Positions 11,901-17,781 of a stretch of 46,471 nt of DNA are shown piece by piece (the first letter of the stretch is position 1; each line of letters starts with the position of its first letter). The DNA is from Verrucomicrobiota bacterium (GTDB taxonomy: Bacteria; Verrucomicrobiota; Verrucomicrobiia; Limisphaerales; SIBE01). The notes under the pieces are model-generated. The model made no database searches, was not told the origin of the DNA, and worked only from the letters and a program-made list of their open reading frames with translations. The translations under genes and the position numbers were made by a program. The DNA is taken from NCBI GenBank assembly GCA_016209525.1, contig JACQWK010000111.1, positions 1-46,471 on the forward strand, given 5' to 3'.

Positions 11901-13543
11901 ACAGCGCGGCGATCGAGGAGGCTGGGAGACATTCGCCGGCAGGCCACGATCCCACGCTGAACATTTATGCCTGGAGCGGACTGAAGGACACGGAAGCCGA
12001 GGTTGCGGGCTGGATCGAACATATCGCCTCGCGGATTCTGGTCTTCAAGCCGAAGCGCTTGCTGGAGCTCGGCTGCGGGACTGGGCTCGTGCTGTTCCGT
12101 CTCGCGCCCCATTGCGAAGAATTCTGGGGCACGGATTTGTCCCAGGTTGCGATCGACAATTTGCGGCAACGATTGGCGGCGCGCGGCCAGGAATTCGGCC
12201 ATGTGAAGTTGCTTCGCCGCTTGGCGGACGATTTCAACGGCATTCCCGCCGGAGGCTTCGACGGGATTATCCTCAACGCCGTGGTGGAATATTTCCCAAG
12301 CGCGGACTATTTCCTCCGCGTCCTGGACGGCGCGATCAAGGCGCTGGCGCCAGGTGGTTTCATTTTCCTGGGCGATGTGCCGAACCTGGCGCTGCAGGAA
12401 GTCTTTCATGTGAACCGGCAACTGCTGGATGCCGACGCGTCTGAAGAAACCGCCAAAGTTAGGAACCGCGCGCAAAAACGGCTGGCCGACGATCAGCGCC
12501 TGCTGCTGTCTCCGGAGTTCTTCTACGCTTTGCAGGAGCAGCGGCCCCAAATCCACCGAGTGGAAATCCAGGCCGTGCGAACCGAGTTCCGCAACGAATT
12601 GTCAAAACTTTTGGCCGACACGCACTATGATGTTTTCCTTCATGTCGGCACGCCGGAGCCGCGTGGCGTGGAAGTCGAGTGGTTGGACTGGCGAAAGGAG
12701 CGCCTGAACTCCGATCAGATCCGAGAACGGCTGGCCAAGCCGGGACCAACCGCCTTGGGCTTCACCCACGTGCCGCATGAGCGACTACAGGCGCGCATCA
12801 AGGCCGTGGAGATTACCTTCTCCAAAGCCGGCGCGTGCAAAGTCAGCGAGGTGAGAGCCGCGTTGGACGAAGCGGCGGCAAGACATGAATTGGACGAACT
12901 GTTGCAGCTCGGCGAGTCAGCCGGTTGCGAGGTCAAGCTCACCTGGACGAATTCCGGAGGGGATGGAAACTGCGACGTCGTGTTCCTTCCTCGAAGTCAG
13001 ACTGGCTTTGCCGGGAAGGAGCGCAAGCTCTTCAAACCACTCTTCGCCTACGCCAGCAACCCCATTCAAGTCAAACTGGCGCAGAAGTTGGTGCCGCAGT
13101 GGCGGCAGCACCTCGAGCGGAAGCTGCCGGATTACATGATCCCGAGCGCCTTTGTGCTCTTGGAGCGCCTGCCTCTGGCTCGCACGGGAAAGTTGGATCT
13201 GCGCGCGTTGCCGCCGCCGGAATCCGGCCGCATGACCCTCGATGAGCCGTACGTTGCCCCTCGCACGGCCACGGAAGAAACGGTGGCGGACATCTGGAGC
13301 GAGTTGCTGGGGGTTAAGCAGGCGGGGGTGCATGACAACTTCTTCGAACTCGGTGGCCACTCGTTGTTGGCGATTCAGGTGCTTTCTCGGATTCGTCAAA
13401 GCTTCCAGGTGGACCTGCCAGTGACCGTGCTGTTCGAACATCCGAGCATCGCCCAATTGGCGTCCGCCATCGAGGAGGCCCTGGCCGCGGAGATCGATGC
13501 CCTGACCGAAGATGAGGCGCAAAACATCGCTCAAAGTTCGTGA
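2924..13543 (+). CDS. Hybrid PKS/NRPS megasynthase: KS-AT-ACP-AMT-C-A(NMT)-PCP
   Basis: A 3,539-residue assembly-line enzyme. The ketosynthase spans about residues 10-440, with C189, H325 and H365. The acyltransferase has GHSVG (Ser723) and HAFH (819-822), a malonyl-CoA signature. The ACP has Ser1096 in GFDSL. The class III PLP aminotransferase spans about 1395-1825, with Lys1654 in YGKVIGGGLPIG. The condensation domain has HHLVCDG at 2054-2060. The second adenylation domain has TSGTTGKPKG near 2612. An S-adenosylmethionine methyltransferase is nested in its C-terminal part (LLELGCGTG near 3047). The terminal PCP has Ser3480. KS-AT-ACP-AMT-C-A is the order known from McyE and from the mycosubtilin/iturin enzymes, which build beta-amino acids. 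The nested methyltransferase is typical of N-methylating NRPS modules. No KR, DH or TE is seen. The pocket reads D-I-W-H-F-G-Q-V-D-K, only partly Ser-like, so the substrate is uncertain. Linkers and loops are rich in palindromic repeats listed separately. Confidence 0.95.
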   Translation: MNIGTSTNSVGSVAIIGMAGRFPGASDVDAFWENLKNGVESITFLSDQELAEAGVDAETLSDPNYVKARSVLEGIELFDADFFGYSPREAEAMDPQQRLFLEGAWEALEHAGYDTETYDGAIGVFAGSYMNTYLLANLCSSREFIESLLSFKRLGAFQTFLGNDKDYLTTRTAYKLNLRGPAVTIQTACSTSLVAVCSAYQALVSHQCDMALAGGITVTCPQRKGYLYQEGGMLSPDGHCRAFDANAQGTVFGSGMGIVVLKRLADALAEGDHIIAVIRGAALNNDGSVKVSYTAPSVDGQTEVVALAQAIAGVGAETIGYIEAHGTGTPLGDPIEIAGLTQAFRAATQAKGFCGIGSVKTNLGHLDVAAGVAGLIKTALALQHKLIPPSLHFTTPNPKIDLADSPFYVVNRCQAWKAGNTPRRAGVSSFGVGGTNAHVVLEEAPVMESARPTRTRQLLILSGKTPSALDAATQRLAAHFRMHPGVDFADAAYTLAVGRRAFNHRRFLVCRDALEAVELFARNDLSPKSGWIEDASRRTIRSAGGSPAPLEGTTKSAGEPPALQAVSSWRDSKRVFTQQQDHRETPVVFMFPGQGAQYERMGEELYRTEPVFREQIDRCAEILKPCLGLDIREVLYSGDSSEQVLEPQADDSSSCSSSSSASASKTEHKSRTRTRTMSGIGVSDTVPIHQTRITQPALFAVEYALASLWISWGVKPKAMIGHSVGEYVAGCLAGVFSLEAGLRLVAERARLVQELPGGAMVAVRLPEKEVLPLLESRLSIAAINAPSLCVVAGPFEAVKAFEEKLADQRVTSRRLQTSHAFHSAMMDPALETFGQIAKHVEFQKPQIPYVSTVTGAWITPSQAVDPGYWIGHMRRTVRFADALSVLLQGPRQVLLEVGPNQTLASLARQHPGKLPDHTILGSLPATPGKSLEQESVLTALGRLWLAGVTIDWRGFYHREQRRRVVLPAYPFERKRYWIEAPKHAPSEPIEVHGRAAAGVPPAVAERILPSEPACVDSAGSLSSHSVPPGETPGSTASGTLAARMKELPMPESKLQQSHDRNGRILAALKSLLHELSGVNLEDKDPSATFLELGFDSLFLTQARQSLQSKFGVKITYRQLSEDLSNLNALAAYIDEKLPPEAFAVKPAPEVSVAQTSPSGSTPASAPLSRPAASSGVGTPDQPNALPTGAGSFNKRVAIQIANVGQVSSLPPPGESAANVEAGRMPALPLIERIIQQQLQTMSQVMAQQLEVLRGDGFAFGIKQSNESSQLIGGSVVHPHPGPLSLGEGAGDGAGGVVSPSPSPQGEGESSAALQRSGHARMDHAQRQILPLPAGEGRGEGERRTAANQAAPSVQPRAFGPFRPVTRSSDGGLTPKQQQHLAALIERYTRRTPNSKRLAQTFREPLADPRSVAGFRQLWKELVYQIVVERSSGSKLWDVDGNEYVDVTMGFGVNLFGHSPVFVTEAVREQLTKGVHIGPQSPLAGEVAELIREFTGMERVTFCNTGSEAVMAALRIARTITGRSAIAFFSGDYHGMFDEVLLRPNNVAGNFPSLPVAPGIPAKAGEDVLILDYGTPESLEFLRAHTSKLAAILVEPVQSRHPEIQPREFLQEVRKLASASGTVLIFDEVITGFRVHPGGAQAVFGIRPDMATYGKVIGGGLPIGALAGQAACLDTLDGGTWRYGDDSSPEADMTFFAGTFVRHPLALAAAKAVLHHLKRSGPRLQAELNDTTTRMAAELNAFFDQEHLPIHVAHFGSLFRFHFPPELQYLTLLFYHLVERGIYIREAHQNCFLSTAHTAEDVARVIQAVKESVRELQNAEFLHSPEVGRASSLTVHAASGRGNEEAKTPREPADKTSAPHLQPAAESQSAASPFHDFKSKSTPLPTNPMTDPSPHPSPLGGERVSEGRVRGVPSRTTDAAVNTIPLTEVQKEIWVACQMGTEISCAYNESFTARFRGAFDVEAMRSAVHEVIARHDALRTTCSPEGQFQTIAAALPIEVPLIDLSTLSDAERQWKVDAIPAEESNQPFDLVHGPLVRARMFRLEPQTHLLVFTGHHLVCDGWSSNVILTELTELYSARGEGKMPSLAPAATYAEYVQLETQASQSADGQAADVWWREQFSTPAPKLELPTDHPRRPDQSKRGATRRRLVGPELYQALKRFGAQRRTTLFSVLLGAFKVLLHRLSGQADIVVGVFSAGQARQGKLDLVGHCVNMLPVRSQLEGNPSFTEYLNVLKSRVLDVQEHEDYTYGRLLQQLKLPREPGRLPLVEVAFNLEPKATRLNFAGLEVEVDQNPQGYVNFDLFLNINDTGQSLILDLEHNTSLFGQFTIDRWLGHFETLLRAVVERPDERIGHLPLLSDEERRQLLVEWNRTEADFPWDACLHTLFEERTERGPLSVAVISDHGQHTYQELNRRSNQLARHLQGLGVGRGTMVGICAERSVEMVIGILGILKAGGAFVPLDPAYPKDRLAFMVQDTGMKVLLTQAKLLEALPDVPSGDPARSIDLQSGPRDKPGLVPPHPGPLPRGEGESHAAVRQADPLGPIEARTTLFPLPEGEGQGEGEHDVHWPTGVVCSTDQPVTVVCLDADWKTVAGQSSEAPMSPTEPEDLAYVIYTSGTTGKPKGVLVEHRSIVNHLCWRQRAFPMASSDRFLQKASLSFDISVWEIFAPLLAGAQLVLAKPGGEQDAAYLAKWIGEQHVTHAHFGPAMLRLILNEPEFARCGALRRVFCGGEPLPGDLQERFFERSTAELFSQYGPTETTVDTACCRCSSTTLTARAPIGRPIDNTQAYILDSCGQPLPIGVAGELHIGGMGVARGYLNNPALTDEKFILNPFTTEEAHETTDGPERRSRNQTRWGESRVEPSNLCRPESQGSTGVSPHQAFCSPAQTSRSNPAQARLFKTGDLCRYRPDGTIEFLGRIDRQAKIRGFRVEPEEVQTVLNEHPAVRESAVIAADDASGGKRLVAYVVPSSPAGHEHPSQAEGQLLSDLVSQFETGYSAAIEEAGRHSPAGHDPTLNIYAWSGLKDTEAEVAGWIEHIASRILVFKPKRLLELGCGTGLVLFRLAPHCEEFWGTDLSQVAIDNLRQRLAARGQEFGHVKLLRRLADDFNGIPAGGFDGIILNAVVEYFPSADYFLRVLDGAIKALAPGGFIFLGDVPNLALQEVFHVNRQLLDADASEETAKVRNRAQKRLADDQRLLLSPEFFYALQEQRPQIHRVEIQAVRTEFRNELSKLLADTHYDVFLHVGTPEPRGVEVEWLDWRKERLNSDQIRERLAKPGPTALGFTHVPHERLQARIKAVEITFSKAGACKVSEVRAALDEAAARHELDELLQLGESAGCEVKLTWTNSGGDGNCDVVFLPRSQTGFAGKERKLFKPLFAYASNPIQVKLAQKLVPQWRQHLERKLPDYMIPSAFVLLERLPLARTGKLDLRALPPPESGRMTLDEPYVAPRTATEETVADIWSELLGVKQAGVHDNFFELGGHSLLAIQVLSRIRQSFQVDLPVTVLFEHPSIAQLASAIEEALAAEIDALTEDEAQNIAQSS
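4544..4613. repeat. Palindromic repeat family C in KS-AT linker
   Basis: Arm CGGAGCGCGGGCGGCTCGCC and inverse arm GGGCGAGCCGCCCGCGCTCC, separated by about 30 bp. Read as RSAGGSPAP and AGEPPALQA, the same frame as the copy at 802-872. Confidence 0.85.
4878..4952. repeat. Palindromic repeat family D inside acyltransferase domain
   Basis: A TCGTCGTCGTCCTCG-rich arm and a CGAGGACGAGGACG-rich inverse arm, translated as a poly-Ser run followed by Arg-Thr repeats. It falls inside the AT domain, between the N-terminal FPGQGAQ region and the GHSVG nucleophile motif. A related element lies in the HAD-Nudix gene at 19987-20068. Confidence 0.8.
6001..6051. repeat. Palindromic repeat family F in AT-ACP linker
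   Basis: Two small stem-loops in tandem: CCGGGCGAGACGCCCGG and GGCAAGCGGGACGCTTGCC. Translated as PPGETPGSTASGTLAAR just before the ACP. Only one copy was seen in this window. Confidence 0.6.
6530..6605. repeat. Palindromic repeat family E in ACP-AMT linker
   Basis: Outer arms GTAGGGC and GCCCTAC with inner arms CCTGCCTC and GAGGCAGG. Translated as GQVSSLPPPGE and EAGRMPALP. Only one copy was seen here. Confidence 0.7.
6751..6942. repeat. Palindromic repeat family A, long inverted pair in ACP-AMT linker
   Basis: Left arm CCCTCACCCCGGCCCTCTC at about 6754 and right arm GAGAGGGCCGGGGTGAGGG ending near 6942, with a further CCCTCTCCCCAGGGAGAGGG hairpin between them. The left arm reads PHPGPLSLGEG and the right arm reads PLPAGEGRGEGE. 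Confidence 0.85.
8590..8656. repeat. Palindromic repeat family A (variant) in AMT-C linker
   Basis: Reverse-orientation copy of the variant found between genes at 17684-17750, 31908-31970 and 36272-36336. It carries the TGTCCGAAGGACGGGTGAGG block and is read in frame as PSPHPSPLGGERVSEGRVRG. Confidence 0.85.
10470..10605. repeat. Palindromic repeat family A pair inside second A domain
   Basis: Left arm CCCTCACCCCGGCCCTCTCC at about 10471 and right arm GGGAGAGGGCCAGGGTGAGG ending near 10600. It sits between adenylation motifs A2 and A3, the same loop that is expanded in the first NRPS protein. Read as PHPGPLPRGEGE and PLPEGEGQGEGE. Confidence 0.85.
11475..11552. repeat. Palindromic repeat family J inside second A domain
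   Basis: Arms GGTGGGGCGAGAGTCGAGTC and its near complement GACGGGAGTCTCGCCCCACC. It expands the stretch just before the RLFKTGDLCRY motif by about 45 residues. Only one copy was seen in this window. Confidence 0.75.
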
Positions 13544-13592
13544 TCCTTGGAAGAATGAGTGGCACGGCGGAAAAGTCAGTGCGCAAGTTTAA

Positions 13593-13732
13593 GGTAGGGA
13601 CGGCACGCCTGCGCCGTCCCCGCCGCGTGCAGCGGCGGAACTGCGCGGGGTGTCGGTGAAGCAGTCTGCGCTCCGTACCGAAGGGTTCCGCGCCTGCACG
13701 GCGCGGGGACGCCGCGGCGCGGCGTCCCTACC
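13593..13732. repeat. Palindromic repeat family K at the megasynthase/acyltransferase junction
   Basis: Outer arms GGTAGGGACGGCACGCCTGC and GCCGCGGCGCGGCGTCCCTA, with inner GC-rich stems. The only available start of the downstream acyltransferase frame lies inside this element. It might also act as a terminator, but no T-run follows. Confidence 0.75.
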
Positions 13733-14819
13733 AGTTCCGGCCGATGCGATTTGCAGGTTAGGCTACCGGCCGGCATTGGACGGCCTCCGTGGCATCGCCA
13801 TCCTCTGTGTTCTGGCGGTCAATTGCGGATTGCCCTTTTTCAGAGGCGGTTTCATCGGTGTCGATCTCTTCTTCGTCCTAAGCGGATTTCTCATCACGGC
13901 GCTGCTGACCGAAGAATGGGAGAATAGCGGTACGATCAGCCTGAGGCGCTTCTATCGGCGTCGGGCGTTGCGGTTGCTGCCTGCGTTAGTCGTGCTGCTC
14001 CTCGCTTGCTGTCTCTACGCGGCATGCGTCCAGTCACCGGAGAAGGCTCGGACGACTTACCGTGAAACGATCTGGGTTCTGTTCTATTTCGCCAATTGGA
14101 TGCTGGCGGCTGAGCAGGCGGTGGGGTCGCTCGACCATGCTTGGTCACTGTCGGTGGAGGAACAATTCTACCTCGTTTGGCCGGCGGTACTCTGCGGGTT
14201 GCTGGTCCGTGGGATCAGACGGCCATGGATCATTCTTCTTGTGGTCTCCCTCGCGGCGGCGGCGGCGGTGTGGAGGGCTTTCTTGTGGAGCCACGGCACG
14301 CATTACTTGCGGTTGTACTATGGCTCCGACACACGCGCCGATGCTCTGTCAGCCGGTTGTCTGCTCGGCCTTCTCTTCTGCTGGAAGCTCATCCCGACCA
14401 CCCGAACCTGGCGCGAAACGCTCAGAGTCGCCGCGTGGATCGCGATTCTCTTTCTCGCCGCGATAGGCTTCTTGGTGCCGCATGACAGTCCGCTGTTGTA
14501 CCGAGGTGGATTCACCCTCATCGCGCTGGGCGCGGCGGCGCTGATTTTGCAGTCGGTCGCAGTTCCCGAGAGCGCGATTCCTCGCGGGCTGAGCTGGCCG
14601 CTTTTGGTCTGGATCGGCCGAATTTCCTACTCGCTTTACATTTGGCACTGGCCGGTATTTCAGATTCTGCGTGCGGAACGCTTGGCCGCTTTGGGATGGA
14701 GCCCGGCCCTGGCGCTGGTTCTCCGGCTGGCCGCCGTTTTCGGCGCGGCCTGCCTTTCCTATTACCTGGTGGAACGACCCTTCCTGCGATTGAAGAGGCG
14801 ACTTGAAGAATCAGGATAA
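13650..14819 (+). CDS. Acyltransferase-3 (OafA/NodX-like) membrane protein
   Basis: Polytopic inner-membrane acyltransferase-family protein. YRPALDGLRGIAIL opens the first helix, then GGFIGVDLFFVLSGFLIT, RRRALRLLPALVVLLL and WSLSVEEQFYLVWP are seen, all family hallmarks. The C-terminus (SYYLVERPFLRLKRR) is the usual end of the domain; no SGNH extension is present. The family normally has a conserved His at the end of the first helix; here the aligned residue is Asn (AVNCGLPF). The only in-frame start is a GTG at 13650 inside a palindromic repeat, and the first 35 or so residues look repeat-derived. It follows the megasynthase by 106 bp and precedes the E1-alpha gene by 10 bp. It may acylate the peptide product, or be a decayed gene. 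The family is clear; activity is doubtful. Confidence 0.8.
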   Translation: MSVKQSALRTEGFRACTARGRRGAASLPVPADAICRLGYRPALDGLRGIAILCVLAVNCGLPFFRGGFIGVDLFFVLSGFLITALLTEEWENSGTISLRRFYRRRALRLLPALVVLLLACCLYAACVQSPEKARTTYRETIWVLFYFANWMLAAEQAVGSLDHAWSLSVEEQFYLVWPAVLCGLLVRGIRRPWIILLVVSLAAAAAVWRAFLWSHGTHYLRLYYGSDTRADALSAGCLLGLLFCWKLIPTTRTWRETLRVAAWIAILFLAAIGFLVPHDSPLLYRGGFTLIALGAAALILQSVAVPESAIPRGLSWPLLVWIGRISYSLYIWHWPVFQILRAERLAALGWSPALALVLRLAAVFGAACLSYYLVERPFLRLKRRLEESG

Positions 14820-14829
14820 AATTGCATAA

Positions 14830-15891
14830 ATGAACGCCATGGCGCAGACGATAGAGTCCACCTGGCAGGGGGTGATTCTGCAGGACGGCCCGGCCGAGGA
14901 GGTTTCCTCGACGCGCGAACAGCACCTGAAGGCGTTCCGATGGATGCTGCTGGGACGCATCTTGGATGAGAAGTTCGCCAGCCTCTATCGGGGAGGGAAA
15001 ATCCACGGCGGAGTGTTTATCGGCCGCGGTCAAGAGGCGCTAAGCGTGTCCATCGGCCAGCTTCTGAGAAAAGGAGATATTTTCGCGCCTTTGATTCGCG
15101 ATTTGGCAGGCCGCCTGGCGTTTGGCGAACCGATTCTGGAGGCCGTGCGAAATTACCTCGGCTCCGCGCTAGGGCCGATGCGCGCGCGCGATGGCAACGT
15201 CCATCGGGGACGGCCGAAACAGGGCCTTCTGCCAATGATCAGCCACCTCGGCGCGATGATTTCCGTGGTCAACGGAATGTTGATAGGGCGCCGGTTCAAG
15301 GGCCAGCTAGGCGCCGTGGGCGCCACTTGCATCGGAGATGGAGGCACATCAACCGGCGCATTCCACGAGGCCCTCAACCAGGCTGCGGTCGAAAAGCTCC
15401 CTTTGGTTCTGGTGGTCGCGAATAATGAGTACGCGTATTCGACGCCGACGTCTCGCCAGTTTGCCTGTCGCTCCCTCCTCGATAAAGCCGTCGGCTACGG
15501 GGTGGAAAGCCACGGCGTGGACGGAACGGATTTGGCGGCGTGTTTGAAGGTGATGGCGAAAGCGGTCCAGAGAGCCAGGCAGGGATTTGGGCCGCAAATG
15601 GTCGTGGCTCGCCTGCTACGCTTGTGCGGTCACGGCGAACACGATGACGCGAGTTACATCGACCCTAAGCTCAAGCAATCGCCGCTTGGGCGCGATTGCA
15701 TCAAAGTGGCCGAGGATTACTTGCTGCGGCAGAACTGGGCGGACTCTGCGGTGATCAATGGGCTCCGCGCTGAAGCCGTGCAGAAGGTGGAAGATGCCGT
15801 CGCCACCGTACAGCGTGAGCCCGGACCGGATCCGTACAAAGAAGATTGGTGCGCGCTGGCTTCCAGGCATTTGAGCGATGGGACGGTTTAG
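14830..15891 (+). CDS. Thiamine-diphosphate-dependent dehydrogenase, E1-alpha-like
   Basis: Resembles the alpha subunit of pyruvate or branched-chain 2-oxoacid dehydrogenase E1, which decarboxylates a 2-oxoacid on thiamine diphosphate. GDG at 169-171 and NN at 198-199 form the cofactor motif. GRGQEALSVSIG, MRARDGNVHRG and RLCGHGEHDD are also family-like. At 353 residues it matches an alpha subunit alone. No beta subunit (transketolase-like) or E2 gene lies in the window. It starts 10 bp after the acyltransferase stop and so is probably co-transcribed with it and perhaps the NRPS/PKS genes. A role in supplying an acyl starter is possible but speculative. It could also belong to a dispersed 2-oxoacid dehydrogenase. 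Confidence 0.85.
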   Translation: MNAMAQTIESTWQGVILQDGPAEEVSSTREQHLKAFRWMLLGRILDEKFASLYRGGKIHGGVFIGRGQEALSVSIGQLLRKGDIFAPLIRDLAGRLAFGEPILEAVRNYLGSALGPMRARDGNVHRGRPKQGLLPMISHLGAMISVVNGMLIGRRFKGQLGAVGATCIGDGGTSTGAFHEALNQAAVEKLPLVLVVANNEYAYSTPTSRQFACRSLLDKAVGYGVESHGVDGTDLAACLKVMAKAVQRARQGFGPQMVVARLLRLCGHGEHDDASYIDPKLKQSPLGRDCIKVAEDYLLRQNWADSAVINGLRAEAVQKVEDAVATVQREPGPDPYKEDWCALASRHLSDGTV

Positions 15892-16124
15892 TGGTGAGTT
15901 TTTGCGGCGCTAAGTACTTGCCGGTCTGCTGGCACTGTCGACGCTTTGCCTACTGCAAACCGGCGATTCAGATGGCTTGAGTTGACATTTCGGCACTGAT
16001 TTCCGATGGGAACGTAACGAGGGGATTTGGCAGTGAATCATTTTCATCATTTGTTGCTCTCGCGAGACAAGTGCAGAGCTTGGCCGCCAGGGCGCAACCT
16101 TTATTGACCAGACGCCGTCTAAAA
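15892..16124. other. Intergenic spacer, no gene seen
   Basis: About 230 bp between the E1-alpha stop and the DUF1800 gene. No repeat of the families above, no RNA gene and no convincing terminator were recognised. Confidence 0.5.
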
Positions 16125-17606
16125 ATGAGTATGTTAAAACCTTTGCCCGATTCGAAATGGAACTCCACGACTGCGGCGCACTTGCTGAACCGCGCCGGCT
16201 TTGGTGGTCCGCCTTCGGAAGTCGAGAACTTGACCGCTTTGGGAGTGGAAACGGCCGTTAGCCGCTTGGTGGATTACGAGGAGATCCCCGATTCCACGCC
16301 CGCTCCGGAATGGGCCAAGCCCGATCCGACGCGGATCGAGCGTGCCCAGAAGTTTAGAAACGCTTCGGCCGAACAACGCCGCGAGTTCCAGCAGATGGAA
16401 CGGAGGACCCAGCAGGAACATCTTTTGGAGCTCCGGCAATGGTGGCTTCAGCGCATGGCCAAAGGACCTCGGCCGCTCCAGGAGAAGTTGACGTTGTTCT
16501 GGCACGGGCATTTCGCCACGAGCTTCCAGAAAGTCCGGGACGCGTATTTGATGTGGCTTCAGAACGAGACCTTTCGACGCCATGCCCACGCGAACTGGCT
16601 GGAAATGCTCACGGCGGTCTCCAAAGATCCAGCGATGTTGCTTTGGTTGGACCAGGCGCAGAGCCGCAGAGAGCATCCCAACGAAAACTTCGCCCGTGAG
16701 GTCATGGAATTGTTCGCTTTGGGCGAGGGCCACTACACCGAGAAGGACGTGACCGAAGCGGCCAGGGCTCTCACGGGTTGGTCTTACGACCGTGCCGCTC
16801 AGGTTTTTGTCAACCGTCCGCGCTTCCATGACCCCGGAGAGAAAACCGTTTTGGGGCGGACCGGGGATCTGAAGGGTGAAGAGGTTCTGGAACAAATCGT
16901 GAACCAACCGCAGGCGGCGCGGTTCATCGTTTCGAAGCTGTGGAGCTTTTTCGCGAGCGAGAATCCGCCGGAGGGCTTGGTCGATGCGCTGGCCAAGGTG
17001 TTTCGCGAGAGCGGGAACTGCTTCAAACCGGTGCTGCGCGCGCTGTTTCGCAGCGAAGAGTTCTACTCGGATGCGGTCGTGCGGAATCAAGTCAAGAGCC
17101 CCGTGCAGTGGCTGGTCGGCAGCGTGCGAATGCTCGAATTGGAAATCCCGCCGCCTTTCGTGACGAACAACGCGCTCCGTTTGCTGGGCCAGGAATTGTT
17201 CGCTCCGCCGAACGTGAAAGGTTGGGATGGAGGCCTGAGCTGGATTACTACGAACAATCTCTTAAATCGATACAACTTCGCGGCATTTCTCGTGCTCGGA
17301 GAAATGCCCTTGCCCATGGGGCCCAACCGCCCGAACGCTGGGGCCATGGCCATGCGAGGAGGTTTCGCCCGGCGCAATCGGTTCGCCGGCCGTGTCGAGG
17401 TGAGCCGAATTCTGACCGAGCAAGAACGGCAAGATAAAGACGCCATCATTCGCGCGCTCGCCACCCGCCTCTTCCAAGGGAAGCTGAGAGAACGGCAAGA
17501 GAAGACGGTGCGAGAGTATTTGGACTCGCAAGGCGAAATTGATGATGCGGATATCCGACACGCCATCCGTTTGTTGATGTCCACGCCGGAGTTTCAACTG
17601 ACATGA
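16125..17606 (+). CDS. DUF1800 family protein
   Basis: A 493-residue protein of the DUF1800 family, common in Verrucomicrobiota and Planctomycetota and usually paired with DUF1501; its biochemical role is not established. Typical features are the opening SKWNSTTAAHLLNRAGFGG, LTLFWHGHFATSFQKV, NENFAREVMELFALGEGHY and VTEAARALTGWSYD. The late region LFAPPNVKGWDGGLSWI is also standard. The frame is open back to a GTG at 16071, but the family homology begins just after the ATG at 16125, with a second ATG at 16131. No clear Shine-Dalgarno is seen. The next gene, DUF1501, starts 175 bp downstream after a palindromic repeat. Confidence 0.9.
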   Translation: MSMLKPLPDSKWNSTTAAHLLNRAGFGGPPSEVENLTALGVETAVSRLVDYEEIPDSTPAPEWAKPDPTRIERAQKFRNASAEQRREFQQMERRTQQEHLLELRQWWLQRMAKGPRPLQEKLTLFWHGHFATSFQKVRDAYLMWLQNETFRRHAHANWLEMLTAVSKDPAMLLWLDQAQSRREHPNENFAREVMELFALGEGHYTEKDVTEAARALTGWSYDRAAQVFVNRPRFHDPGEKTVLGRTGDLKGEEVLEQIVNQPQAARFIVSKLWSFFASENPPEGLVDALAKVFRESGNCFKPVLRALFRSEEFYSDAVVRNQVKSPVQWLVGSVRMLELEIPPPFVTNNALRLLGQELFAPPNVKGWDGGLSWITTNNLLNRYNFAAFLVLGEMPLPMGPNRPNAGAMAMRGGFARRNRFAGRVEVSRILTEQERQDKDAIIRALATRLFQGKLRERQEKTVREYLDSQGEIDDADIRHAIRLLMSTPEFQLT

Positions 17607-17683
17607 ATCACCTGAGCAAAGAGTCCCCCCCCTAAAATCAGTAATCAAGATGAGCCGAATCGTTGGCAAAGCTCTTTTCAAAT

Positions 17684-17750
17684 GCCCCTCACCCGTCCTA
17701 CGGACACCCTCTCCCCATCGGATGGGGAGAGGGATGGGATGAGGGGTGTC
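17684..17750. repeat. Palindromic repeat family A (variant), intergenic
   Basis: CCCCTCACCCGTCCTACGGA at the left, a CCCCATCGGATGGGG hairpin in the middle and GGGATGAGGGGTG at the right. Nearly identical copies are at 31908-31970 and 36272-36336. Confidence 0.9.
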
Positions 17751-17781
17751 GTTTCCGTTACCAACTCCTTAATCTAAATCT

